A stretch of 64,000 bases of DNA from Limnephilus marmoratus (GCA_917880885.1 OU862931.1:17402736-17466735); one strand, 5' to 3'; positions 21,119 to 32,160 are shown, numbered from the stretch's first letter. Notes: generated by a model from the letters alone, not told the origin. Program-made: numbers and translations.

Positions 21119-21498
21119 TAAATCAAGAATATCAAAGCAAATAATCTTAACAAGATATACTATGCTTATTTCGAATAACTACTTCAAACTGTTCAACAAT
21201 TCTACAAAGTTCAAACATTTAAAAATCGAAAAGAAAACAAGTGAGCCGTGAACTTGCAGGGTAAAAAAACATAATCATAAAGCAGGTCCCCAATTCTGCC
21301 CCGCTTTGTAAATCAAGAATATCAAAGCAAATAATCTTAACAAGAAATACTATGCGTATTTCGAATAACTACTTCAAACTGTTCAACAATTCTACAAAGT
21401 TCAAACATTTAAAAATCGAAAAGAAAACAAGTGAGCCGTGAACTTGCAGGGTAAAACATAATCATAAAGCAGGTCCCCAATTCTGATCCGCTCTTGAA
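21119..21498. repeat. Tandem duplication, 2 x 190 bp
   Basis: Units start at 'aatcaagaatatcaaagc' (21121 and 21311). They differ at only a handful of positions ('agatatactatgct' versus 'agaaatactatgcg', a run-length change in 'gggtaaaa'). The second unit decays after 'ccaattctg'. Confidence 0.93.
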
Positions 21499-22062
21499 AA
21501 ATCAACAAATAAATTCCGTAAATCTCAAGAGTTCTTTATAAAAAGTTATGTAGGTATTTGATGCCAAGCCCAGTGGACGTGCGATATTACTTGCAACTTT
21601 CTGTCTCTCATAATAAAAACATTACGCGATGAAAAAAAACATAGTAAGAATCCCGCAGCGTGGAATTCGTCGGAGATGAATGATTGCATTTCGTTGCTTG
21701 TTGACGGCGACTGCGAGCTTTTTTATACTACGAATGCCTGCAAAGGAGAGGGTATTTCAATGAAAAATAATTATTTACTTTCACGCAAAAACTGTAGTTG
21801 AATAGTTGTACCATTTCAGAAACATCGTACAGATTTCAGTAGTAACTTTAAAAATAAATCTAAAGCACCTCAGGAAACGACTGCTCTTGATGTACGTTAC
21901 AAGATTTACTATTCGACCAACCTCTGTTTAGGCAAGTACGTATATATCGCATAGAAGGAGATTTGAATAGTCAGCTAGATTTCAACCTTCATCTTCCTCA
22001 TATTTATCCCTACCATTCTCTTCAGCCTCAAAATATAACAAAAAAAATTGGAGATACCACAG
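21499..22062. other. No gene recognised
   Basis: No supported feature. Confidence 0.4.
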
Positions 22063-22480
22063 CCTCAATGGCTTTATCAAATATACTAAATTCGGTTGTG
22101 GGTCTGTCTGTAAGTGATTGAAGATCTGGTTCAATAAACTCGGATTTGTTTTGAATTTAAGTGTTATTTTCAAAATTGGAACTGACTCTCAAGAATTCAG
22201 AAAATCGATTACGTAGGTACTTACCTAGAACATAATATTTTAATAGAAAACTATTTTAATGTATTGTTATTTTAAAAATTAAACTCATTTGCGTCATTTG
22301 ACAATTTACATAACTCTACTGATCAAGAAAAAATACCTAAAATATTGTTTTTAAAGAGTTTCTTGGGTGAATATTTTTCTTGACCATTCTGCAGTAATTA
22401 TTGTCGTTGTTCTGATGTGTTCTTTACATAAACTTCAGTTTTACAAATCACACAGGTCTGCGCTTGGTTAATTATATTAT
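22063..22480. repeat. Segmental duplication, unit A
   Basis: It is paralogous to unit B (22769-23270), sharing 'tactaaattcgg', 'ttcaaaattggaact', 'aaaatcgatt', 'ctactgatcaagaaaaaata' and 'gttctgatgtgttcttta'. Unit A has an extra stretch near 22080-22140 and 'ttgtttttaaagagtttcttg', and lacks the Harbinger MITE present in B. Confidence 0.82.
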
Positions 22481-22483
22481 TAA

Positions 22484-22767
22484 CTAGCAGACCCCGCCAC
22501 ACGTTGCTGTGTCTAACGAAACACAACGCCATTACCCAACCTTTATAAAATCCACACCACCCGCTTGCCAGTTGCCCGCTGCCTGAATTAAATATTTGAT
22601 TTTCTCGGCTTTTCTCTACTATAATAAGCATGTTTTATACATATAAACCTTCCTCTTGAATCACTCTGTCTATTGGCGAAAACCGCATGAAAATCCCTTG
22701 CGTAGTTTAAAAGATCTATGCGCACACACATTTTGAACGACTTCATTTTATACCTACTATGTAATGA
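22484..22767 (-). mobile_element. Helitron H3, complete ends
   Basis: Minus strand 5' TCATTACATAGTAGGTATAA, then the conserved blocks 'cgcatagatcttttaaac' and 'ggattttcatgcggttttcg'-type, and a 3' end with CTAG at 22487-22484 preceded by a GC-rich hairpin region. At 284 bp it is non-autonomous. It separates duplicated units A and B. Copies: 13035, 24775 and 55431. Confidence 0.75.
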
Positions 22768-22768
22768 T

Positions 22769-23270
22769 ACTAAATTCGGATGTGGGTCTTTTGAATTTAA
22801 GTGTCATTTTCAAAATTGGAACTCACTGCCAAGAACTCAGAAAATCGATTGCGTACTTATCTAGTTTATAATATTTTTATAGAAAATTATTTTAATGTAT
22901 TGTTATTTTAAAAATTGAACTCAATTGCGTCATTTGGCAACTTACATACATAACTCTACTGATCAAGAAAAAATACTTAAAAAAATGGTGAATATTTTTC
23001 TTGACCATTCTGCAGTAATTATTTTCGTTGTTCTGATGTGTTCTTTAGGGAACGTACCCATACTACGTGACCTGTTCGGTGGGGGGGGGGCGGTCTTCAA
23101 AATACTACGCTTGGTACAAATGAGCGGCGGGTTGCTTAGGTTTTTGGTCACCGGGGGGTCACACCCAAAATTGCAAAAAGTTGGTCACGTAGTATGGGTA
23201 CGTTCCCTTACATAAACTTCAGTTTTCCAAATCACACAGGTCTGTGCTTGTTTAATTATATTAATATTAT
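22769..23270. repeat. Segmental duplication, unit B (filled site)
   Basis: It continues the unit A sequence, interrupted at 23048-23207 by a MITE, then resumes with 'cataaacttcagttttccaa' and 'cacacaggtctgtgcttg'. Confidence 0.82.
23048..23207. mobile_element. PIF/Harbinger MITE, 160 bp
   Basis: Inverted ends GGGAACGTACCCATACTACG / CGTAGTATGGGTACGTTCCC extend to 25 bp (through GTGACC). They are flanked by the 3-bp duplication TTA (23045-23047 and 23208-23210), the PIF/Harbinger target preference. Unit A at 22428-22432 shows the empty site 'ttctttacataaac'. A run of ten G's lies in the interior. No coding capacity. Confidence 0.93.
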
Positions 23271-23365
23271 TAATGACAGAATTAAAATCATGTAAAAACA
23301 TGTCTTTCATGTAAACAGCAATTCGATCACGACTTGAAGCTTTAGAGCTGTAAAGGTACACTTTG

Positions 23366-24218
23366 TGCCGCGCGTTTTCATCCCACGACAAAATATCACC
23401 GACACAATACACTCCGACAAAATATCCCTCGACATAATATCCCTACGACAAAATATCCCCCGATAATATATCCTCCGACAAAATACCCCCCGACAAAATA
23501 GTCTAGATTATATATATATTTCGCTGCATGTATTTCACTCGGTTTTTTCTGATTCCAGATTTCTTGTCTATTCTTTTCTGTGATTCCATAGTTTGAAATT
23601 TAGTTTCTGTAGTATATGTGAAATAGGTATATTCGCACACCGCGCCGCTCGGAAAGGTTCGGGTTTCCGGAGATTGACGAGCGGGCACACAGTACAAGAG
23701 AACAGCTGGCGTGTTCCACAGCGATCAGATCTATTTACGAAGCCTCAGTAAACAGTCGCTACCGTTGACATAAATACAAAACTAATTGCAATAATTGCAA
23801 TTCACAATAAACTCAAATAACGAACTTACGTCGTAATCCTTATTACTGTAGGCTAGTGAGCCACTGATTTAAAGAACATTACAGTTTCAAACTTTCCACG
23901 TCAAAGATAGAGCATTTTTCAATACATGGAAGCTGTCCTGTATTATGTTAAGTTAGGTTTTGTTAGGTTTGCTTAGGTTAGGTTAGGTTAGGTAAATTAG
24001 GTTATGTAAGTTAGGTTAGGTTAGGTAAGGTTATGTAAGGTTAGGTTAGGTAAGGTTAGGTTAGGAAATTTTGTCGGGGGATGTTTTGTCCGTAGGATAT
24101 TTTGTCGGGGATATTTTGTCGGGGGATATTTTGTGCGTAGGATATTATGTCGGGGATATTTTGTCGGGAGATGTTTTGTCACGAGGTATTATATCACGGG
24201 ATGAAAAGTCGCGGAACC
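23366..24218. mobile_element. Foldback element F, copy 1
   Basis: The left arm (23366-23510) and right arm (24063-24218) are inverted arrays of 'ccgacaaaatatcc'-type units, capped by GCGCGTTTTCATCCCACGAC / GATGAAAAGTCGCGGAAC. The right arm is preceded by TTAGG-like repeats (23945-24065). The central 430 bp has no recognised gene. Long, subrepeat-built inverted arms are the defining trait of Foldback-type elements. The homologous cap and units recur at 58156 and 58926. Confidence 0.82.
23945..24065. repeat. Degenerate TTAGG/GGTTA tract
   Basis: Many copies of ttagg with 'taagg' and 'ttatg' variants. TTAGG is the insect telomere motif, but here it lies against the inner edge of a foldback arm and is impure, so it is interstitial. 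Confidence 0.85.
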
Positions 24219-24774
24219 GTTCTAGTCGTCATTTATAATAAAATCTTCATAAATACCAAGGTTCGTTTACAATTTGCCTCAAGCACCTTTTAGGAATGGT
24301 CTCTAAAAGTTGGTCTCAAAAAGCAGATTTAAAAAGTCCCTGAAATCACTTCACAGGAATCGTAACATTTTTGACTGATCTTGGGGAGAAGATAATTTTT
24401 ATTAGATTAGTTAAAATTCTTTTAGCCACTTAAAACATTAGGTTCAACTTTTCCTTGATTTTACAAATTGTGTTAGTGCGTTCCAGGAAAAATTAATTCG
24501 AATTATATTCAAAAATGGGAAAATTAGAATTAGGTCAAAATCTACGTAAAAATTCCTTGAGAAAATCGAGATATTTTTGTAGAAATCAACCAATTATTGT
24601 CGTTGTATTAACGAAATTGTGTATAATGGAAAGGTTATATATCAAAATAAGAAAACACTATTATGATTAAACATTACATATTATAAAACACTAACTAAAG
24701 TCTCCGGTGATGCCAGGGCTTTACACAGAGTTTTCGAAATCAATTGTAAACAGTACCTTCCTATGCATACAAAT
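24219..24774. other. No gene recognised
   Basis: No supported feature. Confidence 0.4.
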
Positions 24775-25012
24775 CAAATGCCGCCCGCTTGATAGCCCGC
24801 TCGACCACCACACACAGACATTCACTTTATATATTACATATTTCAACCAATTTACATAAAACATTGACAAATTATATACAGACCTTCCTCATGAATCGCT
24901 CTATCTATTGGTGAGAACCGCATGAAAATCCGTTCAGTAGTTTTTGAGTTTATCGCGAACAGACAGACATACAGACGCGGCGGAGGACTTTAGTTTATAA
25001 TATGTAGCGATG
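24775..25012 (-). mobile_element. Helitron H3, diverged copy
   Basis: The blocks 'gaccttcctcatgaatcgct', 'ctatctattggtgagaacc', 'gcatgaaaatccgtt' and 'tagtttataatatgtagcga' match the H3 5' half on the minus strand (5' TCGCTACATA). It carries 'gacagacatacagacg', unlike other copies. The CTAG end is not recognisable. Confidence 0.6.
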
Positions 25013-26164
25013 CGCACGTTAATAAGACGTTTACATTGGAAATATTTACAGAACGTAATAATGAGAATATGAACTTTATTATGTATTTAATAGTCTTAAA
25101 ATGTGAAACATGAATAATTACTGAAATTAAAAATAATGTCAAAGTTTTAATGTGGTTGGTTTCCAAAATATTGCTATAGAAGATAATATTGGGAAAAATT
25201 GCTGAAAGATTAAAAATTAATAATTACTAGAAATATGTCTCACGCGAAAACTCGAGTGAGCCCTGACGTTATGAAAGTCAGAATGTCCAGAATGTACCTA
25301 CAGATAAACTCAAAATGCCAAAGAGCCGCAGGAAAAAAATTTATGCATCCAAGGTCAAACCTATAAATGCTGGCGATTTTAATAATTCTGAAATAAATAA
25401 CGCGTACATAAAACCTACTTGCAGTTTCGGGCAACTGTTGATTTTTTTAGTTAGGAATCTTAAACAAAATTTAGTCAAGTAAACTTTGGTATTTTATAAA
25501 ACGGAAACCTTTAAAGCCCAAGAAGAAAAGCGCCGCGCTGCGTAGGTGTTTCTTTTCTACATTTAAATTCTTCTTATTTTGAGCAGCTGATTCAAAACTT
25601 GGGAGAAATACTGAAGTTTTATGCTCAACCTTTTTTAAAACAACTGAAATCGATGAATATTCTTTACCGCGAACTTTTTGACATTTTATTTAGCAAAGTG
25701 GGAGGAACGAAAAGGTTCGTGGGTCGCGGGTTGTTCATCAACCCGTTAACGTACTTCTTTCACAACCAAAGTTCATTTTCACAATGAGCTATGGTAGAGC
25801 TTTGATATATACAATCGAATGTCAAGAAATAAGACAAAGTGTTCAATGATCTGTTCCAGACTATTCAATTCGAAAAAAACACTAAAACCCCAATGAGACA
25901 AAAAAAATGGTGTAAAAAAATTTATACATCGCAGTTTAAGATTAAACCATAATATACAAACGTTAACTTGTCAAAGAAATATAGTAGATTCGGTAAAGTT
26001 ATTTAAAATTACACATAACTTAATCGAGTCCTGATCTTCTTCAACGTCTATCATTCCATGTTCCAAATCGCAACAGTAGACAGTCGCTTACTTTTATTCT
26101 CCCTCTTTGTAAGACCAACTCCAAACTGAAATCATTTAACTACAGATCCACACATTCATTTAAC
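25013..26164. other. No gene recognised
   Basis: About 1.1 kb with several short ORFs of no recognisable family (for example 25240-25434 minus and 25599-25787 plus). I see no splice-linked coding pattern. Confidence 0.4.
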
Positions 26165-26168
26165 TTAA

Positions 26169-26582
26169 GGGCCCGCAACCCGGATTTCTACCAATTTCTT
26201 ACATATTTCCCTTTAACACAGTTTTAAAGCTCTTAAAAAAATACATGTTATTCTTGAAGATAATATCTAGACTTTGCCCGCGCCGAAACGCAAATTATAT
26301 AAAGTTCCCTCGATATAAAAAAATCGCAATGTATGCTCCAAAAATTATTATAAACACGTTTGTTTCAGTTATTTTACAAGTTATATGTATGAAAAAATTC
26401 ACAGTATTCCTTTAAATGCTGTTTAAGATAATGCCCGCGAGATTTTTGCTCTATTTTAAACGAGTCGTGTTTTATTAAACATTTTCGCATCGATTTTGTC
26501 GCTGTAAATGTTAGCGCTCTCCTCTAACATTCTTAATTTCGTATCTCTCCATCTTCTTCTTTTCGGGCCCGGTTGCAGGGCT
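26169..26582 (-). mobile_element. piggyBac-type MITE, copy 1
   Basis: It is flanked by TTAA on both sides (26165-26168 and 26583-26586). The ends GGGCCCGCAACCCGG and CCGGTTGCAGGGC are inverted repeats of about 15 bp with mismatches. The interior (414 bp) matches 45211-45634 in reverse, including 'gataatatctagactttg' and 'cgagtcgtgttttattaaac'. TTAA target duplication is diagnostic of the piggyBac superfamily. No transposase. Confidence 0.88.
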
Positions 26583-26635
26583 TTAAATTATTACCACATT
26601 GACATTTTTAACACGACGTTACGTGACATAAAACG

Positions 26636-26915
26636 AAATCTCACTAAGCAACGTGACTCAAACTAGGAAGTTCAATCTACCCCTCCCCCCTACATATTCC
26701 CGTCCTTAGCCTCCTAATCCTATCTCCTCCTCACTCCTATTGCAACTAAAAAATAAACTGATTAAGAAAACACCTTTATAATGTCACATTTTATCATTCA
26801 CAATCAGTGGAAAGTTCATAATTGGCATTATGTGAAATTATTAGTATTATTGTGAAATTTATGATTTGCTGTCAACTTTCCATAAAATAAATAAAAAAAA
26901 TTAAAAATTAAAATC
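26636..26915 (+). repeat. Repeat W, copy 1 (A-rich tail)
   Basis: It matches the reverse of 60298-60590: 'gcaacgtgactcaaact', 'atattcccgtcctta', 'aatgtcacattttatcatt' and 'gtcaactttcc'. It ends in an A-rich stretch (26885-26915). It looks like a retroposed LINE 3' end or SINE body, with a pyrimidine-rich segment at 26680-26735. Confidence 0.7.
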
Positions 26916-27337
26916 ATTTTCCTTTCCTAATTCCACTGCATAGGTGTGTGGTGCGTAGTTACATTTGAGAAAGCCACGTGATGCAACCAACGTCATGCGT
27001 TATTAATTTTTTACTTGAATCTAAATTAAGATGCCGAGAGTGTGTAGGTATTGGGATGCTGCCGGCTCAAGCCGCCACAAAACGGATAAAATACACATTA
27101 TACTCGTAATATACCTACACTCGCGGCGTCATTCTTATTTTCATCATCTGCAAGTTGTGTTTAGAATGGGAAGTCGATGAACGAGGTGTACGTGATCCCA
27201 ATGGCAGCAGCCAAGTGCGTTGCATACATCTCAGAAGATTGATAAATACTTTTGCCTCATATAAGAGGAATATAGTATAGTAGTACAGAATGTAGTACAT
27301 TATAACTAGGAAGCAGAAATTCTGTTATTATTATTCA
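26916..27337. other. No gene recognised
   Basis: No supported feature. Confidence 0.4.
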
Positions 27338-27622
27338 CTAGCTGGCTCCCGGCATGCGTTGCAATGCCATATTCAAAGAAATAAATTGTTTCTCCCTGCA
27401 TGTCCTTTCCCGTGCGTCCCTGTTCCCCTCCAACATCCCCTTCCTCCCCGCCCTCAACCTTCTCACGCTCCCGCGTCCCGCCAACCGCCCTCCCGCGTTC
27501 CATATATTCAGTCCCAGTACATTCAGTTTTCAAACAGCTCGCGTGCCACCTATTATAATTTTTCATATATTACAAATATTCATTTTTCTATATTATAAGA
27601 ACAATCAATCAAATTTGGTGCC
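27338..27622 (-). mobile_element. Helitron H1, 5'-truncated copy
   Basis: Minus-strand 3' end with CTAG (27341-27338) next to 'ctggctcccggcatgcgttg', then the 'aattgtttctccctgc' block, the pyrimidine tract (27400-27500) and 'agctcgcgtgccacctatt'. The 5' head is reduced to a short remnant ('aatcaaatttggtgc'). Confidence 0.72.
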
Positions 27623-27639
27623 TAACATAGATAGATACA

Positions 27640-27917
27640 GTTTGGGAGGCGGGAATGGATACCGCCGCCATGGGAACCTTTATTGGATAACCAACACCTC
27701 TGCCATAGGTCACCCCAAATGGGTCGCTACGTTTGGTGATTTAGCAGGGGTGCCGGATTCATGGGTGAGGTTTGACTAGGTCTTGGAGGCGGATGACTAG
27801 GACACACTGAACCCCAGATTTCTACCCACCCCTTAAACCCTTTTCCTTATAAGAACTCTCCTCTCCTTCCTTTCCTTAAAAAAACCCTCCACACAGCATC
27901 CCCAAAAAAAAAAAAAG
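27640..27917 (+). mobile_element. SINE-Y, internally shortened copy
   Basis: It starts 'agtttgggaggcgggaatgg' and includes 'ggtgaggtttgactaggtct'. It continues into the LINE L-A-like tail 'ctcctctccttcctttcc', 'ccctccacacagcatccc', and ends in a 13-base A run. Compared with the copies at 29789 and 40180 it lacks the mid block and the GGCCCTGAGG stem-loop. Origin of the 5' head (tRNA, 5S or other) is unresolved. Confidence 0.72.
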
Positions 27918-29788
27918 ATTAATGATAAAAATCCAGAGACAATTCTACAGTTACAAATAAAAAACAAGCTGCCTGCTAACACATTCATCAAACGCGCAAA
28001 CTGCCAAACGTGCGAAGTTAAAATAGTCGTTAAGTTTTCTGAAATTATCCAATTTTCGTAATTTTTCTTTCCGTGAGAACCTTCTACAAAGAATTAAAAA
28101 ACTTTTAAAAAAAGATGAATGAAATGGGTAGTCATTCTACAGTTATGGCGTGACCAAGGAAAGGAGGGATTAATTTTTACATAAATAGATCTTTATTAAT
28201 TCTAGACCAATTAGCGATGTGTTATGCCTGCCTCACTAGGACATACTGTAATGAGAGAAGGCACAGTTTAAAACTTAAGCAGTTTATAATAAAAATACAA
28301 ATAATAATACAATATAACTTTTACAATCACCATCGTACCATTGGAAAAGCATACTTATAAATTATTTTTGATAGTATCTTTGATTATATTTTATTTATTA
28401 GCGTTATAAACAGTCTTTATAAATTCATAAATGATAATGAGAATGAGTGATAATAATATGTACGAGTATGTCATTAACCAATAAGATAACGACAAATTGA
28501 TATTTAGAACTATTATAAAAAATAAACAACAATACCTATACCTGATATAAACAATTCTGATAAAGTGCATTTTATTACTTAAATCAGCATAAAGTGTTAA
28601 ATGGAATTTATCGAGGGTTTGAATTTAAATTTTAATGGATATCAATACTATCTTTCAGGAAGTGATTTTATTTAAATTCGAACTGCTAAAAGTAAGAGAG
28701 GAAATGTGGTGAACTAAAAAAGAAGAGAGATACAGAAACCAATGAAATATTGAGTCTTTAGTTAAACATGTGGCATTCAATCGAGTGTTTTTTTGTTGTT
28801 TTTTTTTTTGTTTTTTTTTTGTGTTTGAAGAGGTAAACTTGTAGTACGTTTTTGGTATAAAGTTGCCTTACATATGTACACACAAGAAAGTCCAAAACAC
28901 AGATTCTTCTAAAGATTTCATCGGAACTGCTTGTGATCGGTAATTTTAGTATGATCTGTTGGTTTCATGAAATTTGCACAGATTTTTATGGCTGTAAGTT
29001 CTAGGTGGCGTTTCAAAAATTTGTCGACAAATTAGAAAGTCGATCAGACCTTCCGAAAAACACCGATAGTAAACTTGAAAAAACACTAAATCTGTTAAAA
29101 GTTTAAAATACACAACGCTAACACAGAAATATTAATGAATTAAAATGTAATAATTTTATAATACTTTTTTGCTTACCTAAACAATAATAATACGCTGGAA
29201 TAATCAAAATTCCACTCACAGACAAACAAAAATAATATTTTTGATTAAGTGTATTAAGATTAATAATTATAAAGTTTAGTGTAAAATCTGTTCCGCGTGA
29301 TAATTGAAGCCGCCAAAACTCGTGATGAATATTGCATAAATTCCGTTGAATTGAATTTTTAGGTGGATAGGCATATTTTTTTTTCTTTTCGTCATTTACA
29401 CACAGTTTATATATTGTCGTAACGAGAAAAAAATGCCACATGTTGCAGTAATTATAAATTTTTCAACACTGACTCTCCGTGCATTGTAGAGAAGATCTTC
29501 TCCGCTCAATGAGTATTTATCTTCACTTTCATTATTTCAACTTTTACTTCAGTCTGGGCAATGGAGTATGCAAGATTCGAGAAGGGAACCGTTCAGTTCA
29601 GCTCACAACCGTTTTGAATACTCCACGACCACGGGCAAAAGACACATAGGCAATATTTTTGTGAAGAAAATCCTACGTTCAACCATAGAGTTGTAAAATA
29701 GAGGAGTCAACACATACAAATAGAGACTTGAAATCGTATTCCACCATTGTATGGGGGAGATATGTGTTGAGGAGAGGGAACTCTCGTA
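27918..29788. other. No gene recognised
   Basis: Nearly 1.9 kb of mostly AT-rich DNA. A minus-strand 107-codon ORF (29118-29441) with two hydrophobic stretches is its only notable frame. A G+T-rich homopolymer patch lies at 28790-28825. Confidence 0.4.
29118..29441 (-). CDS. Unassigned ORF with hydrophobic segments
   Basis: It has 107 codons, a basic KKKK patch near residue 20, a WRLQLSRGTDFTLNF block and a hydrophobic stretch (FCLSVSGILIIPAYYYC). I cannot place it in a family. It might be one exon of a membrane protein gene or simply a chance frame in AT-rich DNA. No splice partners were found nearby. Confidence 0.2.
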   Translation of the reverse strand: MWHFFLVTTIYKLCVNDEKKKKYAYPPKNSIQRNLCNIHHEFWRLQLSRGTDFTLNFIIINLNTLNQKYYFCLSVSGILIIPAYYYCLGKQKSIIKLLHFNSLIFLC

Positions 29789-30378
29789 ATTTTTTTTTAA
29801 ATAGCACACCGGAGGCCCTGAGGATTTTTTTCGACATCTTTGGAAATGCTGTGTGGATGATGTTTTCAGGTAAAGGAAGGAGAGGAAGTTCTAGGGAGGA
29901 AAAGAGTATCCAGGGGTGACGGGCGTATGAATCCATCCCTTTAAATGCAGCGCAAGGCCGAGAGTCGAGAGTCCGGCTGGAGAGGTCAAATGATTCCTCA
30001 ACCAGTCTCTCCCGATCCGGCCCACTACGCAGTCAGTGGGCAAATCCATCCTTCGCCAAGACCTGGACAAACCTCACCCCATGAACCCGGGCATCTTTGT
30101 TAGCAGAACCAAACGTAGCGAACCGTATGGGATGACCAATGGCAGGTGTTTTCGTTATTGATTTTTGGAGTGTTATGCCGTGTTGCACTACTACTAGATC
30201 TGCCCTGATGATGGACATAACAACGCTGTCAGAATCGTTGGCAACGCGGCATAACACCCCAAAAATAAATAAGGAAAAAACATTTGGCCGTGAAAATCTA
30301 AAACCGATGGCAGGGGTGTTGGTTATAAAATAAAGAGTTCCCCGGGTGGCGGTACCCATACCCGCCTCCAAGTTGTAA
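29789..30378 (-). mobile_element. SINE-Y, long copy (interrupted)
   Basis: On the minus strand it runs from 'ttggaggcgggtatgggtac' (near 30370) to the LINE-like 3' tail 'atccacacagcatttccaaa' and 'cctcagggcctccggtgtgc', with a T-rich end at 29790-29798 (poly-A side). The inner block 'ggatcgggagagactggttg' is shared with 40180-40612. It is split by a 159-bp MITE at 30148. Confidence 0.78.
30148..30306. mobile_element. Palindromic MITE with 8-9-bp TSD
   Basis: It is flanked by ATGGCAGGT / ATGGCAGGG (30139-30147 and 30307-30315). Uninterrupted SINE-Y copies have this sequence once. Internal arms 30152-30186 and 30240-30274 are inverted ('gtgttatgccgtgttgc' against 'gcaacgcggcataacac'). Left and internal blocks match the insertion at 4779-4912. 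Mutator-like is my best guess, from duplication size only. Confidence 0.7.
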
Positions 30379-31384
30379 TGTCATTCACGGACCATGCCGT
30401 ACCCTGCCGAAATTATTAAGTTTTTTTTTTGTTTTAGAGGAGAAAAAGCTGAAGCAAGGATATACCACTAGCAAAGATCTGAGAAAACTTTGAAATGCCA
30501 TAAATCGGTATCATCCATTTAAAGTCATTAGCGATTAGCGATGTCACCCGGCATCGCTAAATTAAGGAATAGAAAGAATATCTACATAAAAATCAGACAA
30601 TCTAGTTGTCTCAGAAAAACGTGTACTTTTGTTCAAATACGAGTATATACGTTTACGAATATTTTGAATAATCATACTTCTTTTAGTCTTATTCCGAATG
30701 AAATAAACCCACAATTATCAGAGAAAATCTTCCATCAACACCATCGACATAATGATCAACTAACAAATTCTACCAGCCATTAACAAAACCAAATGCAGAA
30801 GTTAAAAATGTTCGTTGACAAAGTTCTAACTAATTCCCCGTGACTAGCATACAAACACAACATTCCAAATACCTTTCCCTTGGTAAAAGCGGTAGAGTAG
30901 GTTCGTAATCGTATGCACGTCCAGACCTACCTCACTGCGAGATCTATTGCACGGTCATTCAGTTCTCAACGACGGGAACGACATACAAATAAACAAAACA
31001 GACCAACAGCCGAAGTGGACTGGTCGCCTAGTCGAGGAAATTTTACAACGAACCGGTATTATAGTATAGGTACGGAATGTTTGCATCTAGCTTTAGAGCT
31101 AACGCACGACAACGGTGGGGTGATATCTAGTATTCTAGAAGAATGTCTAAAGAAAACCATATTAGAAGTAAGAGTTAATTTACAATCCGACGAACCACCG
31201 TTTAAAGATTTTTATTGTTGATGTCCTTCTGGTTTATAATAACATGGTCTTTATGCGGTATGTACGATTTATATTTAGTCGGTCTAGTCGCAGATATATT
31301 GATTGCGAATCAATCTGTGAACTGTAATCAATACATTTAAATGCGTTTCAAGTGTTGACACAATTGTAGGACTTGGTAAAGATT
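30379..31384. other. Unassigned region with two plus-strand ORFs
   Basis: It holds ORFs at 30541-30783 and 30913-31221 (the latter listed separately). No repeat assignment. Confidence 0.35.
30913..31221 (+). CDS. Unassigned ORF, coding-like 3' half
   Basis: It has 102 codons. The second half, GTECLHLALELTHDNGGVIS and the acidic/amphipathic run to FKDFYC-stop, has balanced amino-acid use unlike chance AT-rich ORFs, and an AG/GT pattern precedes it at about 31066. Function is unknown. It might be a terminal exon of a host gene or a transposon relic. A further open stretch at 31371-31480 (GKDWDIVKEDLPLPSDIL...) lies just downstream in another frame, before the LINE relic. Confidence 0.28.
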   Translation: MHVQTYLTARSIARSFSSQRRERHTNKQNRPTAEVDWSPSRGNFTTNRYYSIGTECLHLALELTHDNGGVISSILEECLKKTILEVRVNLQSDEPPFKDFYC

Positions 31385-31499
31385 GGGATATTGTCAAGGA
31401 GGACTTACCTTTGCCTTCTGATATTCTTGTCGATAAGATCTTTCTTATGGCCCTTTCTGCACAATCACACTTAAGAGATTTTTTTAATTATAAACAAAA

Positions 31500-32160
31500 A
31501 AATATTAAAAAATATCATTTCTTGGTAGAATGAGAAACAAAGTAAATAGAGAAACATGCCAGATAATATATAATACAATTATATCACCCCACTTTAATTA
31601 CTGTTCAAGTATTCTTTTTCTCTGCAATGAAGAGAAAATGAAAAAAATGCAAATACTGCAAAATAAAGCAATGCGAATAATACTTAAGCGCAACATATAC
31701 CACACGGATACGAGACATGTTAAAAGAGCTAAATATGTTGACGGTGAAGCAAACTGTGTATTTGAATGTACTTATTTTTTTTATATAAAATTAACATGGG
31801 GATGATGTCTAAAGAACTAAAAAGAAAAATACATTATAATAACGAAACACACGGACACGGGACAAGAAATTCAAAGCAAATTAGACTGCCGAAAAGAAAA
31901 AATCAAGCACCCACAAATCTCTGATGTACCAGGCCGTCCAACTGTATAACAACATACCGAATGAAATCACTGAGATAGAAAATATAAATAAGTTTAAAAA
32001 GTATGTCTACCTCAATTATTAATGTCTTTATTTATGTGTAATATTTAAAGAATGATTATGTTTGCCAATGATTGTGTTTGTAAATGTTTATATCTTTATA
32101 AAATATTAGCACACACAAAGATGTGAGCTAACTTAAGATTAATAAAAATAAATAAACATC
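31500..32160 (+). pseudogene. LINE RT C-terminus and 3' end, decayed
   Basis: The ORF at 31530-31805 holds IYNTIISPHFNYCSSILF and MQILQNKAMRIIL, the thumb region typical of jockey/CR1-group LINEs. After frameshifts, 'gtaccaggccgtccaactgt' (YQAVQLYNNIPNEI) and NKFKKYVYLNY-stop give the usual C-terminus near 31925-32022. An AT-rich 3' UTR ends in 'aataaaaataaataaa' (about 32140-32158). No catalytic domain remains. Confidence 0.78.

Noticed and set aside
23945..24065. Telomere end
   Set aside because: The TTAGG tract is short, impure and inside a foldback element.
29118..29441. Gustatory/odorant receptor exon
   Set aside because: Only general hydrophobicity. No family motif could be matched.
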